Of a stretch of 64,000 bases of DNA, positions 24,635-37,964 are shown one piece after another. The stretch is taken from positions 7,379,311 through 7,443,310 of the forward strand of contig NC_021681.1 in assembly GCF_000247815.1 (NCBI RefSeq). The letters run 5' to 3'. The notes below the pieces were generated by a model. That model was not told where the DNA came from. It ran no database searches and saw only the letters and a program-made list of their open reading frames with translations. Numbering within the stretch: position 1 is the stretch's first letter; each line of letters opens with the position of its first letter. This DNA is from Ficedula albicollis. Its lineage: Eukaryota; Chordata; Aves; Passeriformes; Muscicapidae. A program made the translations under genes and the position numbers.

Positions 24635-27600
24635 GGTATTATTTTCTGTGTTCCATGGAAGCCATTTTTAAAAGCAATTTTGATTCAACATTTGTAAGTG
24701 GATGAAGTATAATTTGTTAAACAGCCAGCATTAATCTTCTGATTTGTCTGGCTTAGAAATGAGACGTGAGCTTGTGCTTATTGACGACACTGAGAAATCA
24801 AGCTGCTTCATTATGGCTAATGAAGGTGGAAAGGTTAAATTTAGATCTAGAGTAAGCCTCTGGGAAGAAACTGGATGGGTTTCTTTAGTACATGTTATAT
24901 GAGATCTATATGAATTTTTTTTTTGCAGGGGAAGTGGATTTTGGGGGTTTTACCCCTTTTTTATCTGGTTTGTTTCCATAAACTGTTCAAAACAGGGGAG
25001 ATGGTGGTTATGTTCTCACATAGTGCTCTTTTTCTCTCTGCTAGTCTGTTCACTGAGCTTTTCAATGAAGGCAAAAGAATTTTAGACACATAAATCCCAA
25101 AATCTTAAGACTGTCCTATAAATAACTTGCCTTCTGACTTGTGCGACCCAGATTCCAGTGATAAATACCACCAGCATGAGTGGTGAATTTGGGATTTCTG
25201 TTGCCAGGAGTTGGGCATATTTTAAGTTGCTGAAATCACAGCAAGATATTACAAGGAATATTTTAGCTCATAAGTGTACTGATTCTGAAAGTGAACAAAA
25301 TGAGTGTGTTTGTACTGCTCCTTTGAAATGGTAGAAGTGAATTTGTGCAATGGTGTCAAGTGCAAGACATCTACTCTATCCTAGTAAAAGTTGATCACTG
25401 AGAGATTTAAAAAGTGCCTTGATTTTATTAATACACTTCCATCAAACTGTTTATTAATATATTTTTAACTCCATTTCATAAATAAGGAAGCAGAATGAGA
25501 CAAGACAGATGTTTAATCAAAACCATTGGACAGATCAGTGACAGATTTAGAAATAACCTTTTGACCAAGAAATCCAGCAGGGAGGGTGTGATAAACAACT
25601 GTCTTTATACTTTTCATAGGCCTTCTTTTGCTTGAGAATGGGGCAGCCTCTGTTCCTTGAGGACATAAAAACCTTTGTAATATACATTTTTAAACATGTA
25701 TTTGTAAGTCTGTTGCTCAGTTGCTTGCTTATCTGAAGTCTGTAGCTAACATAATATTCAGAAGATAAAGGAGAAGAGGACAGGAAAAAAAGGTGGTAAG
25801 TAGGGAAAGAGGAAAAGCAGAGATCTTTAAAAAAGGTATAGAGATATCAGTACCATGTAAATGAGGACTGGGAGAGTAGTTACAGGTTTTACAATCAGGA
25901 ACATGGAGGTACTTACTACAGAGTAAAGGAAATAGTTAATTCCTCATAGCTGGCCCTCATGACAGCCATGGTTAGCACTTTGCCTGACAGGCTGTCAGTT
26001 TTTACAAGCAGTTTATTCACAGAATCAGGTGTACAGAAGAGTGATTGAAATTATCTGCAAAATGGACATCTTATCATATCTAAGAATGCTTAAAAGATTT
26101 GTTTTGTTTAGACTGGGTAAATAAAGGCTAAGAAGAGATATGATTTCTGCTGAAAAAAATATGTCAGAGCAATAAACTATGGAGACCAGAGCAGTAAAAT
26201 ACTACATAAGCTGAAGGTCAATATTAGCAGAGTCACCAGGAGCCATTAATAAATTCAGGTAGAGAAGAAAAAGTGAGAGTCTGTGATGTGATTTTCTACA
26301 GCATCTGGAGTGTAGAATGAAAGATTTCAAGTGTTGTATGCACCCTATGCCCAGTCGAGTGTCAAATTGTGACAAATGGGTGGTTACCTTGTCAAGGCAT
26401 CCCTCTTGTGAAAGATGTGAATCCAAGATGCAGTTCTGTTTTAGCTCATCACCGTAGCAAGGGCTTCTGTCCTTAGCTTACTTTGAGAGAGCTGTGTAAA
26501 CAATGTCTCATGGCTCAGAGATAAACTTCTGATGTGAAAAACCTCAAATATTTGAGAAATTTACTCACTTCTAAATGAAACAGAACTTCTATATATTTTT
26601 AAAATCAAAAGGCAGAAAGAAGTGTGACTCATTTAGAAAAGGTGAATGTGTGACTGCATAGTTTCTGCAGATATGTAGTAAGCAAATCCAGGGAGCTCAG
26701 CAGTAGTGTGGTCACTGCCTGCACCTCACTGTTGTGTTTCTTGGGAGAGGCTGGGTCTCAGTGCAGAGGAGGAATCACAGCAGCTCACAGTTTTCTCTTG
26801 GCTGTGTTGGCCTTTGGTGTTTTATGTGAGCAGCCTGCTTTGGACAGCTGAGCACCCTCAAATATTTTAGATGCGCATGGAGGGCTATGGAAGTGTTTTC
26901 AGGCCACTGGCAGTTGCCTAGGGAGTCAGTTACCTTGCTGCTCTCCCTTGATAAATGTGGTTTAATAATTAATGTCCATCTGGAGGAGATGTTGCTTCTC
27001 TAGCTTGTCTAAGCTCGGACAAGGAATTTGCTGACCCAGGTGTACATTAGAGACATAAGCTTCATTATTGCTAATGAACCAGTTAAAGAAATATTGCCAG
27101 GGGACATTGTTTTTTGCAAGATATTATTCATTGACAGTTTTGGTGCGTAGCTGTGCAGTACAGTTTGTTTCCTGGATATTATGCATATGACACAAAGCTC
27201 AGTTAGAGCCTCAATTTTGAAGTGTAGAAACCACAACTAGAAGGAAAATGTTGTATCAGCTGCTGCTACATAGGGAGAATGTTGAGTATTATTAACAGAT
27301 TCTTTATCCTAATGGGGCAAATATTATTTCAAATTTTATTTTCATTGCTTGAAGTTTCCTGTAGGCTATGGAAATGTCTTACCATGTTCCAGATTCTTCT
27401 GACAGTCTCATTTACTTCCAGAAATGGTGGGGGAACGAAGTTTATTTGGGTTTGTTTTTTTAAAAGGGTCAGATTGTAATTGATTTTCTGCCCCTTTCAG
27501 CCTGTGAAAGGATTCCCTTGCCTAGAAAAGGCACTTGAAGAAAGGGAAAGAACCTACTTACAGTGTAAGGAATGCCAGTTTAAAAGATATTTAACAAAAC

Positions 27601-29282
27601 AAAAAGGAATACTTACAGGTTGCTCTATTGTATCCAAGACTTTGTGGAGCAGTTTACTTTCAAGGATCTTTGCAAGGACTTACTTGACCTTTAAAACAAA
27701 TTAACAAGATTATGATGAGCAAGTAATGGCTGTGGGACAGGGCATCAACAGATGAAATCCCCGTTTCTTCTGGAGTTGATTTAGCACAAATAGGCTCATG
27801 TAAGTTCTGGGAATACACCACACTCTCAGATGTAAAGCCCTGGTAACTCTTCATTTCTCAGTGCTGTTATTTTCTCTTATGTGAAGCACAGGCTCACTTA
27901 TTTTTTAACCTGTTCTCTAATCAAACACAGTGTGTTATCTTTCCTTATTTCTTTGAAAATACTTAATAAAATCTTCTATGCATTTTTTGTAAGTTCAGAC
28001 ACAATGAGCCTCAAGTAGTTTCATTTATAACATGCTGTATGTGCCTTAGCCTTGATGAAATTGCATCTTGGATGACTTTGATTTTATCAGCCTTGTGGAA
28101 AGAGCAGTGGGATTTTTTTATGTGAAATGAGTGAGATTTGATGGTGGTGGCTTTGACAAACTAATCTCTCAAATTTTGACTGGATTTGGCGTTAGGTTGT
28201 TAGTCACTGTGGTGGGAAGAACTATATTTAATTTTTTCCTATGACAGGAAGTGATGAGGAAATTGAATTTATTATCTTTTCATGATAAAACATAATGTAT
28301 TTATTCCCATAAATAAAATAGAAATTCTGCATAACCCACTGTCAATGGTGACCTAGACTTCAAGCCCCCTATTTTTAATCATACTATGAAATTTTCTGTT
28401 TTTATTTTTAAAAAGGATCTTTTCAATTTCCTTCTCTCAAAATACAAGAATTTCTGGCTAAGAATATACTCTTTATTCTTTCTTCCAGTTATATTTGAAT
28501 CTTATCTTGATTTTAGTTTGCCATGTGTACCAAGCAGAAGTCTATGTGTTCACAAAGCCAAGTCTGTGTGAGATTATGCAATACACATTTGCTTGAAGTG
28601 TCTCCAAAGAGAATTCAGTGCTCCTAAATCAAACTGTGTAGCACAGTACTGACTTTGTTTTCTCTGTTCTACAAGTCCTGAGTTCAGATTAGTGCAAGTT
28701 TGATTCCTTTCCTGTCACTGTGTTTTATGCAGAATGGGGCACAGTGTTGAAATTCTGAGACATTTGACCGTATTTTTCCATGAAGTGGAATCCGAGGGGA
28801 GCTTTGCTGTGTAACTTGAGGCTTATGCCTGTCTTCTGTTAGAGCAGATGTTTTGAATTATTTTCTTTAAGATACTACCATTTACTGTAAACCAAGGTAT
28901 CTTTCCTAACCACCATCTGTTGCTACAAAGGAAGGGACACCTCCACTGGAATAAAGGTAGAGTAGGAGCAGGAGCCCAACTCCTGCAGCTCACTCTCACT
29001 GTCCTTCACAGTCTTGTATTGACTCTTATGGTGTTAAGACATCATTCTGGATGTTGAAATAATCATCAGAAATGGATATGGACAGTTCTAATATCTAAGG
29101 GAGGATGGAAGACGGAAGCATCGCAGCTTCATTCAAGGAATTGTTAAGTTTATATGTAGACCCTGCATCTCTGGTGGTAGAGATACTGATAGAGGACTTC
29201 TGAGATAAATGTTGGTAACAAAAATAACAGGTTTTTATTTTAAGAATATGTAAAGATCTCTTTGAATGGCTTTAATCTCTGG

Positions 29283-29305
29283 TTTTTTTTTTTTTTTTTT
29301 TTTTT
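29283..29305. repeat. Poly(T) tract, 23 bases
   Basis: Uninterrupted T run. It could be the tail of a minus-strand retroposed sequence or a simple homopolymer; no retrocopy is recognisable beside it. Confidence 0.85.
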
Positions 29306-31252
29306 AAGGAACAAGCACTGAATGACAATACTTGGGTAGTTGGCTTTCTTCTTAGAAATCCGAATTTGTAGCATTTGGAGGAAAAGTTACTTTCCATTCT
29401 GCAACAATTAATTCCAGAAAAGTAAGCTAATGGATAGCTGGATCTAAGGTTATTATGTCTGCTGCTTCCTTCTGGTAAACATAAATTTAAATTAAGGATG
29501 TATTATTCTCAGAGTTTGACAAGTACTGAGGATTTATCACAACAGGAACACAGCCTTCCTATTGTTTATAAAAAACACTGAAACAAGGCCCCTAGGTTAT
29601 AATTCTACTCCCCTACAATTATCAGGCTGACACTTTATTAAAAAGGTATTGATGGAACTCTCATTAGGAGTGTGTTCAGACCCCCTTTGAAACATAAGTG
29701 TGAAACGTGGTTCAAAATACACTTGTAAGCATTACAAGAAAAAGGGTCCATGGTATTCACAGGGACCTCTCATTCCATATTATGTAAGAGAGTTACTGAA
29801 ACCAATTGCAGTGATACATTATTATTAAATTATTGGGGTGGGGGGGTGAGGAGGGAATGCTGAGATCTGGACATAAGTTATAGAAGTGAGACTTTCAATG
29901 TCACTTAACTTATATTTACTGTGAACAGATGGGATTTTTGTTTTCTAATTCTCTGAGTTGCCATTAGGAATTCCATCCTAGACCAAGTCCAAGATACAGG
30001 GTATTTTTCCCCCTTCACGTAGTCACAGAAAAAACTGAAGGTGTGAGGATATATTGAAAATTGTTCTCTTCTGCACTTCTTGCTTGTAGTTATTAGTGAT
30101 ATCTTCTAACTGGAAGTACTGTATTTAAAATCAGATGGCAAATATATCCTGAATTTTTTATGCATGAAAAACTTGCCAGCATTGCCAGCTGATTATGCAA
30201 TTTCAAAAACATGGATTTTTTTTTTTTTTGCTTGTTATACCTGAATGGGTAGTTTAGAAGTTTATTTTCAATCTCAGCCTAGTTCTGGAAAGAAACAGAT
30301 AGAAATATAGCTCCAACATTTTCCTCATTTTCATCCATGCTTTAGAAGAAAGAATATTACAGCTGGAGTTGGATGTTGCTCATGTATTTTTAAACAGTAC
30401 TGGTGTGTAATGCTGGAAAGGAGCACATACCATGATGTTAATGATATGCTATTAGGTAGCAGTCTGTAAAACCCCCCAAACCAAAACTATTTGGTGGTGA
30501 AAAGACAGGCTTATGTTCCCCCAGGTCAGATAAGCATATCCCCTGTTTTGGCTGCAGTTTCCAAGAACTTCATTCGCTGGAATTTGGGATTGCAGTCTCT
30601 ATAGAGGCTAATCTTAATTGGCTTTAATGATCTTGGGCCAAGTGACTTCTCTCACTGTATTGGAGGTGATGCAATGGTGTGTGTTTGTGAAGGAAATACT
30701 TCAGTTGGAATAAAACTGAGCCATCCTCAAACAATGTGACATTTCCAGCTCCTCAGACTCTGCGTGGAACTGAATTCACACAGAATGTGATCAGTTACAC
30801 TTCAGTGTTGGCTAATCTAAACTGCAATCAATAAATCAGCCTGCAGGGAGAGAGAGTAGGTGAGTCAAACATGTACTGTGGTGTTTGCTTTTATAGCCTT
30901 TTTGAGAGGCCAGATAATGGAGACATCAATTAAAAGCAGGATAAACAGCAGGGTTCTTCCAGTGCAATAGTGTTTCCCTTTCTTAAATGGGAGTGTGAAT
31001 TTAGCCTTAGAGGAAGCAGCCAAATCATTGGTTGTGTTTATAAGCAGTATAATTCAGACGTAGCTGATGAAAATGTCAGTGCTCAAACTTCTTCATAGAA
31101 CACAGAGTGTAGATTTTGGGTGAATATGTCAATGTCCAAACTTTCTTTACAGAAAACAGTGGTTTGGTTTTTTTCAACCTCATTAATTTTCCAGTAGGTT
31201 TTTTTTCAGTTATTTTAGCATGACTTTGACACTCGAAAGAAAAGCTCGTTGT

Positions 31253-31389
31253 GATGCATGTATGTGTGAAGGAAATACTTCAATTTGGATAAAACTGAAC
31301 AAACTTTATTGTGTCACTTTCGATGCATGTATGTGTGAAGGAAATACTTCAAATTGGATAAAACTGAACAAACTTCAATGTGTCACTTC
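31253..31389. repeat. Tandem duplication, two copies, period 69 bp
   Basis: GATGCATGTATGTGTGAAGG... to TGTGTCACTT occurs at 31,253-31,320 and 31,322-31,389 with a few substitutions. A third, more diverged relative (GTGTTTGTGAAGGAAATACTTC, then GGAATAAAACTGAG) lies at about 30,681-30,742. Confidence 0.9.
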
Positions 31390-33961
31390 CAGGCTCTAAT
31401 GGAACCTAAGTGTGCTATTTCCTAAGTGACTTTGTGAACAATGATCTTTTCTATGGTGGGTGAGACTACAATATTTACTCATTGACCTTTATTATTTGGA
31501 CTTTTTCATGCAAATATCCTCTTTTCCTCCACTGTCTTGTAATCTAATAGACTTGATAAATACCATGGGTTTATCTCTGTTTTTGTTGTGTGGATATTTT
31601 GGCTCCCAGTCATGTTTCATAGGCCCAAGCAGTGATGTCTCCAGTAGTTAGAGGTGCCATTGCTGAGATTGTTGTTTAACAGGAAAAGAAAGTGCTGGAT
31701 CAGAACATCTGTCGAGAAGTGCTTTGGCAGGGAGTTTGTCCTCAAAAGTAGGAAGTAGGTTGTTGTGACTCCAAGAGCTGGTAATCTTGGGCTTGCAGAG
31801 GAGAGAAGTATCTCTCTATGGGGGTTGTGTTCTGCTCAACAACAGATATGTTCAGTTGGCCATAGTTCAGAAGATTTACAGGACCCTTATTAGAAAAGTG
31901 AGCCAAAAGGCAACATACTCTGGTAGTTGATGGTGATTTCGTACATTGCACTGGATACTGCACAATAATTTTGCATGAAGGCAGAGCCAGCTGTGAGATG
32001 GATGGAGCCACATGTTTCCACACCCAGGAGAGAGGTTTGTGTACAGAATTACAGTCAGGAATAAGGCTGAGTGAAAGATATCAAAGGTTACTCACACAGA
32101 AATGTCTGGATTTGTAGATAAAGTCTTGGATTTGTTGTTGTTGTGGTTAACTTTCTGACTATAAAAGAGTTCTATTGCATTGAAGTCTATAAAACAGTTA
32201 ATAGTGAAGAAGTACTTGAAGATTATTCCATTCTGAACTCAGGAACCTTGCATGACTTATGTGGTCTCTTTCCCAAACTTGAAATGGTCATACCACTGTC
32301 CTCCCATTTCCCCAATGCACCTTGCCACTACCACCACCCAGAAAGGCTTAGTGTGAAAAGAGATGTTTTTCTCTTTCATAGCACTGAAAAACTATGCTAA
32401 ATGAGGTTAGAGCTGTTACCATGCAGAGCTTCTGCAGCAAAGCAGGGAACAGACACCAGCCAGGCTCCTGCTTGCTTTCTGTAGCATCAGGTAAAGGGAA
32501 GAAAGTTCATTCAGCAGTGCTTTGATTCCAGGCAGCAGAGTCCTTGGACTGGAAATAGATCAGGGAGTGCCAGTATCACCCAGGAGAACTGGAGCACATG
32601 ACATCTCATAGCTAACATGTGTAAAAGGAATGTTGTCCCCTGGTATGAGTCAAAGGAGATTTTTAAAAAGTGTTCAGATTGTTATTCTCTGTTATAACTT
32701 CCTCCTTTAGTTTTCTGTGTTTTTAGAGACAATAAAAAGACTCCTCCATATTTTAGCCTTATTAAGTCTCTTATGTGAGCATAAAATGAGAGCAATGCTG
32801 TGGAGAGCTGAGCTCCCAGAGTGCACACAGGTAAGAGCTGTTGAGGACTAAGTAAATGCACTAAAGGTAATTTTCAGACAGATTACAGGATCTTCCTAAC
32901 AAATTGCCTTCCCTTGTTACAGTCAGTTTAATATACCATAATAGCCTTTCTTCCTTTTGTAAGTAAGAGAAAAGACTGCTGGGATTAAAGCAAGCACAGA
33001 GAATTTCAGATGAAGGAGAAGACAGTAAAGTTTGTGAAGCCAAAAGTTGGTGGTCATAATTGTAAAACTTCCATTCCTAGGCTACTCAGTCACTTCCAAA
33101 GTGACTTTAAAAAAATACAACATTTGAGGACAGATTTATATCTTTTCTAGTTCATCCTAGAACAAATCACATGCATATGGCTCATAATTTGTTTCTATTT
33201 CTTTGTTAAGTACCATAAATATTTCCTTGAGGAGAAGTTAGTTTTTAGAAATACTAAACAAGCCTTCAATTCAAGCTGAAGGGCTGCAGATAACTGACAC
33301 TGCAAAAATGTTGGTTCCATTGTGAGCCCATTGTCTTGGTGAAGACTGGTTTGTGTGGGACAGATATTACTGCTCTCAACAAAATAATTCAGACAGTAGG
33401 GATCTACAGGCTGAGGGATTCTGTATTGTAAAACAAGTTCAAGAAAAAAACTTAAGAGTTAATTTAACTTAACAAAGTTGTAAATGATTTGGGGTGGGCT
33501 GAAAACATTGGCATATCCAAGACAGAGAGAGAGAATGTGACAATGAGGTTTAGGTGCAGGGAGTCTAACCAGTGAACTTCCAGTTTTCCATACAGAAGAG
33601 CAAAGTTAATAAATGTTATAAGGGAGGAAAAGAGGAGGGCAGCTTTTAGGAGGCTCTAAATTAACAGAGAATTCAGGGTGAAGAAAGACAGCTAAGATCA
33701 GACTTGACATTCTGCTTATCCTCTTCTTTTGGCATTTATTCAGATAAGACCAGCTGGATTCAGAAAAGTGGTTCGGTGCTAAGTACTTCCATGACCTGGA
33801 ACTGGAGCTGTTGAAATTGACAGCAGTTCCCTTTTGTGTATTTATCTTGATAAACAAAGTCCTTTTCCTAACAGGGATGTTTTCAACTTCTCTAGATGCA
33901 CTGTTTTCATCAGTATCTCTGGCTGTCCTGCTTGGAGCCCTTTGGACTCTGCACCATTCCA

Positions 33962-35489
33962 ATTCACATGATGATCTCACATTCTTCCTGGAGACAAAAA
34001 TGTGTGCTCATGCAGCTAGAGTGGAAACTTACTGATTGTACAGAGCTTGGCAAGAGCCCCTGTTCCAGCCTCCTGACAGGAGCAGGGACAGACTTCATTT
34101 CTGTAGGTGCTGAGCCAATCAAAGCTGCATGGGGAGCGTTTGGGCTGGAAGTGAGTGTAGGACAGGTGAGTGATGGGAGACTGTCTCACACTCACCAGTC
34201 AGTTCCTTCCTTCGGGAAGTGCATAGCAACATGAGAACAGCCACGGCACTGCTCTGCTGGACTTAAAGTTCAGCCCTGTATTCAGAGAAAGAAGGTACCA
34301 AACTTGGTAGGCTTTTCAGCAGGACATTGATGAAACATTTATTTGTTCCAGATTTCCCCCTAACCCTTGCTGCTTTCCCTCTCCTATGCACACACAGTTC
34401 TTGCCTTGAGTCACAGTGCATTTGTTATTACCATCTGTGCTGCAGCACTTCTCTAAAAGGCAGTTTCCCCTGCTAGTAACAGTGCATTTGTTATTACCAT
34501 CTGTGCTGCAACACTTCTCTAAAAGGCAGTTTTCCCTGCTAGTACTTCTTCTGCTGAGAACCCCAAAACTTTATAGACTGTAGTAATTTCTAAGTAACAG
34601 GATTGCCAGAACATGTAATAATGAAGAGGCCAGCTTGGCTAAAGTTGGGTAGGATGTGGTTAAAACCTCTGTAACTCAAATAGGAAGAGAGAAAATGTCA
34701 AGTAGTGAATGGACAGGAAGTCAGCTTAAAGCTCAAGATGCTGGCTCTTTCTAGCATTGATTCACATGATGATCTCACATTCTTCCTGGAGACAAAAATG
34801 TGTGCTCATGCAGCTAGAGTGGAAACTTACTGATTGTACAGAGCTTGGCAAGAGCCCCTGTTCCAGCCTCCTGACAGGAGCAGGGACAGACTTCATTTCT
34901 GTAGGTGCTGAGCCAATCAAAGCTGCATGGGGAGCGTTTGGGCTGGAAGTGAGTGTAGGACAGGTGAGTGATGGGAGACTGTCTCACACTCACCAGTCAG
35001 TTCCTTCCTTCGGGAAGTGCATAGCAACATGAGAACAGCCACGGCACTGCTCTGCTGGACTTAAAGTTCAGCCCTGTATTCAGAGAAAGAAGGTACCAAA
35101 CTTGGTAGGCTTTTCAGCAGGACATTGATGAAACATTTATTTGTTCCAGATTTTCCCCTAACCCTTGCTGCTTTCCCTCTCCTATGCACACACAGTTCTT
35201 GCCTTGAGTCACAGTGCATTTGTTATTACCATCTGTGCTGCAGCACTTCTCTAAAAGGCAGTTTCCCCTGCTAGTACTTCTGCTGAGAACCCCAAAACTT
35301 TATAGACTGTAGTAATTTCTAAGTAACAGGATTGCCAGAACATGTAATAATGAAGAGGCCAGCTTGGCTAAAGTTGGGTAGGATGTGGTTAAAACCTCTG
35401 TAACTCAAATAGGAAGAGAGAAAATGTCAAGTAGTGAATGGACAGGAAGTCAGCTTAAAGCTCAAGATGCTGGCTCTTACTAGCATTGA
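33962..35489. repeat. Large tandem duplication, copies of 798 and 730 bp
   Basis: 33,962-34,759 and 34,760-35,489 run head to tail with no spacer, both starting ATTCACATGATGATCTCACA and ending CTAGCATTGA. They differ by scattered substitutions, a 3-base indel (ACTTCTTCTGCTG/ACTTCTGCTG) and a 66-bp nested duplication present only in the left copy. A 91-codon frame is identical in both copies but has no known domain, so I do not call it a gene. Confidence 0.96.
34413..34543. repeat. Nested 66-bp duplication inside the left 798-bp copy
   Basis: ACAGTGCATTTGTTATTACC... to CCCTGCTAGTA at 34,413-34,478 is repeated at 34,479-34,543 (GCTGCAGCAC/GCTGCAACAC, TTTCCCCTG/TTTTCCCTG). The right-hand outer copy has the unit once, near 35,212. 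Confidence 0.94.
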
Positions 35490-37964
35490 GAATTTTCACT
35501 TTCATTGAAGTTTTTTTTTTCCTTTTTGGTAAATTACTTTTGCATTTTTTGTTTTTAAGAGAGAAAATATTTTCTTCATGGGAAGCAGTGAGTGGACTTT
35601 CAACCTTTAAGACAAGCAGAACTTGTCTTATGGAGCCATGACCAATATGAGAGATTATATATCAAAGTGTTTTATTTAGCTGAAAATCCTGAGAATAAAA
35701 AACTCAGAGCCAATGGAGAGCTTTTCAATGCAACGAGTAGCTAGAGGCCTTGTTTTGGTTAACTTGTTTGATTTTAAGATGAAAGAGAGATTTATGGAGA
35801 ACAGTAATGCTATGGAGACAGTTGTTTGAACTTTGGATTTGCTAACACTAACAGCCGCTGATATCCTTGAGAGGAAGATCCTTGGTAGCTGTGCAAAACA
35901 AGCTCACTGCTTTCATCTGCTTTGGGAAAAGCTTGGCTGAAAATATCTCTGCTGTGAATAGAGGAGCAGAGAGAAAGAGTAGTTGTATGGGCTGCCTGGA
36001 AAAATCACCAAGGTGAAGGACAAAGTGTTCTCAGTCTGATATAGATGAAGTTAAGATTAAGATTGATTGGATTTGATTGCCCTGCAGTGTGGTGAGTTCC
36101 CTAAGGAGCTAGATTGCACGTTTGTGTAAAGCTTGTATTTCACTCTGAAGTTAGATAGAAATGTTTCTCAACAGGAGATATATCTTAGAGCTTATCTAGG
36201 AAAAACGCATCGAGATTATGGGAAAAAGTCAGTTTTTCAAAATATTGCAAAATAGGAATTCAGAAATCCTAGTTTAGGCCAGAAATAATGTTAAAGGCAT
36301 ACTTTGTATGTAGTCTTTCCCTCCTTTTGATATGTAGAAGGAGTTGGATTTGGCCTTTATGTTCTGCCCCTGTCTGACCTGCAATAGCTCTGAAGAGAAT
36401 TGTTGTGTTGACAACTCAGGATAAGGCAAAGCAGAACTTGTACTGGAAAGAGTGTTTTTCTGGCAGTTATCAAATTATTTGTAGCTTTTCATCAAAGCAA
36501 ATGAATCTACAGCGGTATGAATTGAATTTGGTAGTTGATCCTGAACTCTTAACTGCCAACTAGCACAAAGATACTGACAAATTCTCTTTTGCTGATGTTA
36601 TTAAATCCTAATGTACTTTCCCCACCCTTCCCCTGTTTGACTTGCTTTCCATCTTGCCTTTGAGTTCATCTCTGCCAAGCTTTGAGCTGTTTATCAACCT
36701 GCTTCAGCTGGAAGCAGGCTCAACCTGTGGTAGAAAGGGCCTAAAACTAATTTGTTGTAGCAAAGATGTATTTGACCAAAAACAGACAAGCGTGTGCTTT
36801 ATTCGTGTTTCGTGGTGCCTTCCAGCAGGGCAGAGCTGAAAACTGCAGCCTTTTTAAAAACAGTAATGCAATTATGCATTGTATAAATTCTTTAGAAATC
36901 CTTTAGTGAAAACCAGCCAGTTGTGTTGTTATCAGCAATGCTGGGGAAGGCTGTGTGAAAGCACAAAATGTTATATTGCAAGGCTCCTCAGCACTGGGGC
37001 GAGTACAACAGAAACACCACGACCCCTGAGATTGGTGTGTAGGGCATTGAGCAGATAGCTACAAAGGCATTGCAACAGTACCTTCTGGCTACTAAATATG
37101 CATTTGAAAATATCAAATTACTCCTATTACAGTATTGCTACTACTAAGCAGATCTGATTTTCAGGGTCTAGCAAGTGTGGCCTTCGCAAAGTTGCTGCTT
37201 GTTTCTGCTGATGGTTAAATATGTGTACAAGCCAGAGTTATCTGACAGCATATTTTAAGACATTTGAGACATAATGCACATTTAGATGCTGCAAAAATGT
37301 AGTTTCATCTATATGCCAACTTTGCATCAGAAGAAGTCCCTTTGAAACTGCTGCAAAACTGCTCTCTGAAGTCCACCTGGAGCCTAAGCAGTCAACAGGC
37401 TTGCTTCTGCTGACTTCACAGGCCTGTGACAACAGAACATATATGAAGTGGAATATGTATATTCATAAACATTACTCACAGAGCTATTTCTGCAAAAAAT
37501 TGGAAAAAATACACAGCCTCTGTTAATCTGAGTATTTTTTTTATGTAAAGATGGACACAGGTTTTATTTTTTAATAACCCCACAGTTATTTCTAATATTA
37601 GTAACAAATTATATAAACCATGTTGTGTGAGTTATAAAGAAATCTGGATCAAAGATGTCATTTATCAAACAATGGCTGCTTAGAAAGCTTTCATTCATAT
37701 GCTGTCCATGCTTTTTTTGGAGTTTTTGACAAAATGGAAACCTAATACCGGAACAATCAGATGCCACATAGAGTTGAAATAAATAGATTTATCAATGGCT
37801 GGAATGAGAGAAACTTCTCTTTTAGTAAGAAAAAAAGAGACCAGCTTCTGACTTGAAACATGACTTGCAGCACAACCCTTCAAATGTCTAAAGAACTAAA
37901 ACAATACTGCATGAATTGTTTGCCTTCAATCATATATCAGCATTTATGAGATGGTGTTACTGCA
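35490..37964. other. Unassigned AT-rich sequence
   Basis: No exon, RNA gene or repeat family recognised. It contains short T runs (35,508-35,520) and ordinary AT-rich sequence. Confidence 0.6.

Larger units (their letters stand above)
20818..33961. other. Intergenic or long-intron sequence, no exon recognised
   Basis: About 13 kb of AT-rich sequence. It contains a 63-bp-period duplication (24,508-24,634), a 23-base poly(T) tract (29,283-29,305) and a short repeat family at 30.69 and 31.25-31.39 kb. No open frame exceeds about 121 codons and none shows a known domain. By synteny (mammalian order CLSTN2-TRIM42-SLC25A36) this could be the interval upstream of SLC25A36, but I see no CLSTN2 or TRIM42 exon. 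Confidence 0.6.

Noticed and set aside
33896..35032. Identical plus-strand frames (…GAGTDFISVGAEPIKAAWG…) as duplicated genes
   Set aside because: The identity comes from the 0.8-kb duplication; the frame has no known family and no promoter or splice signals.
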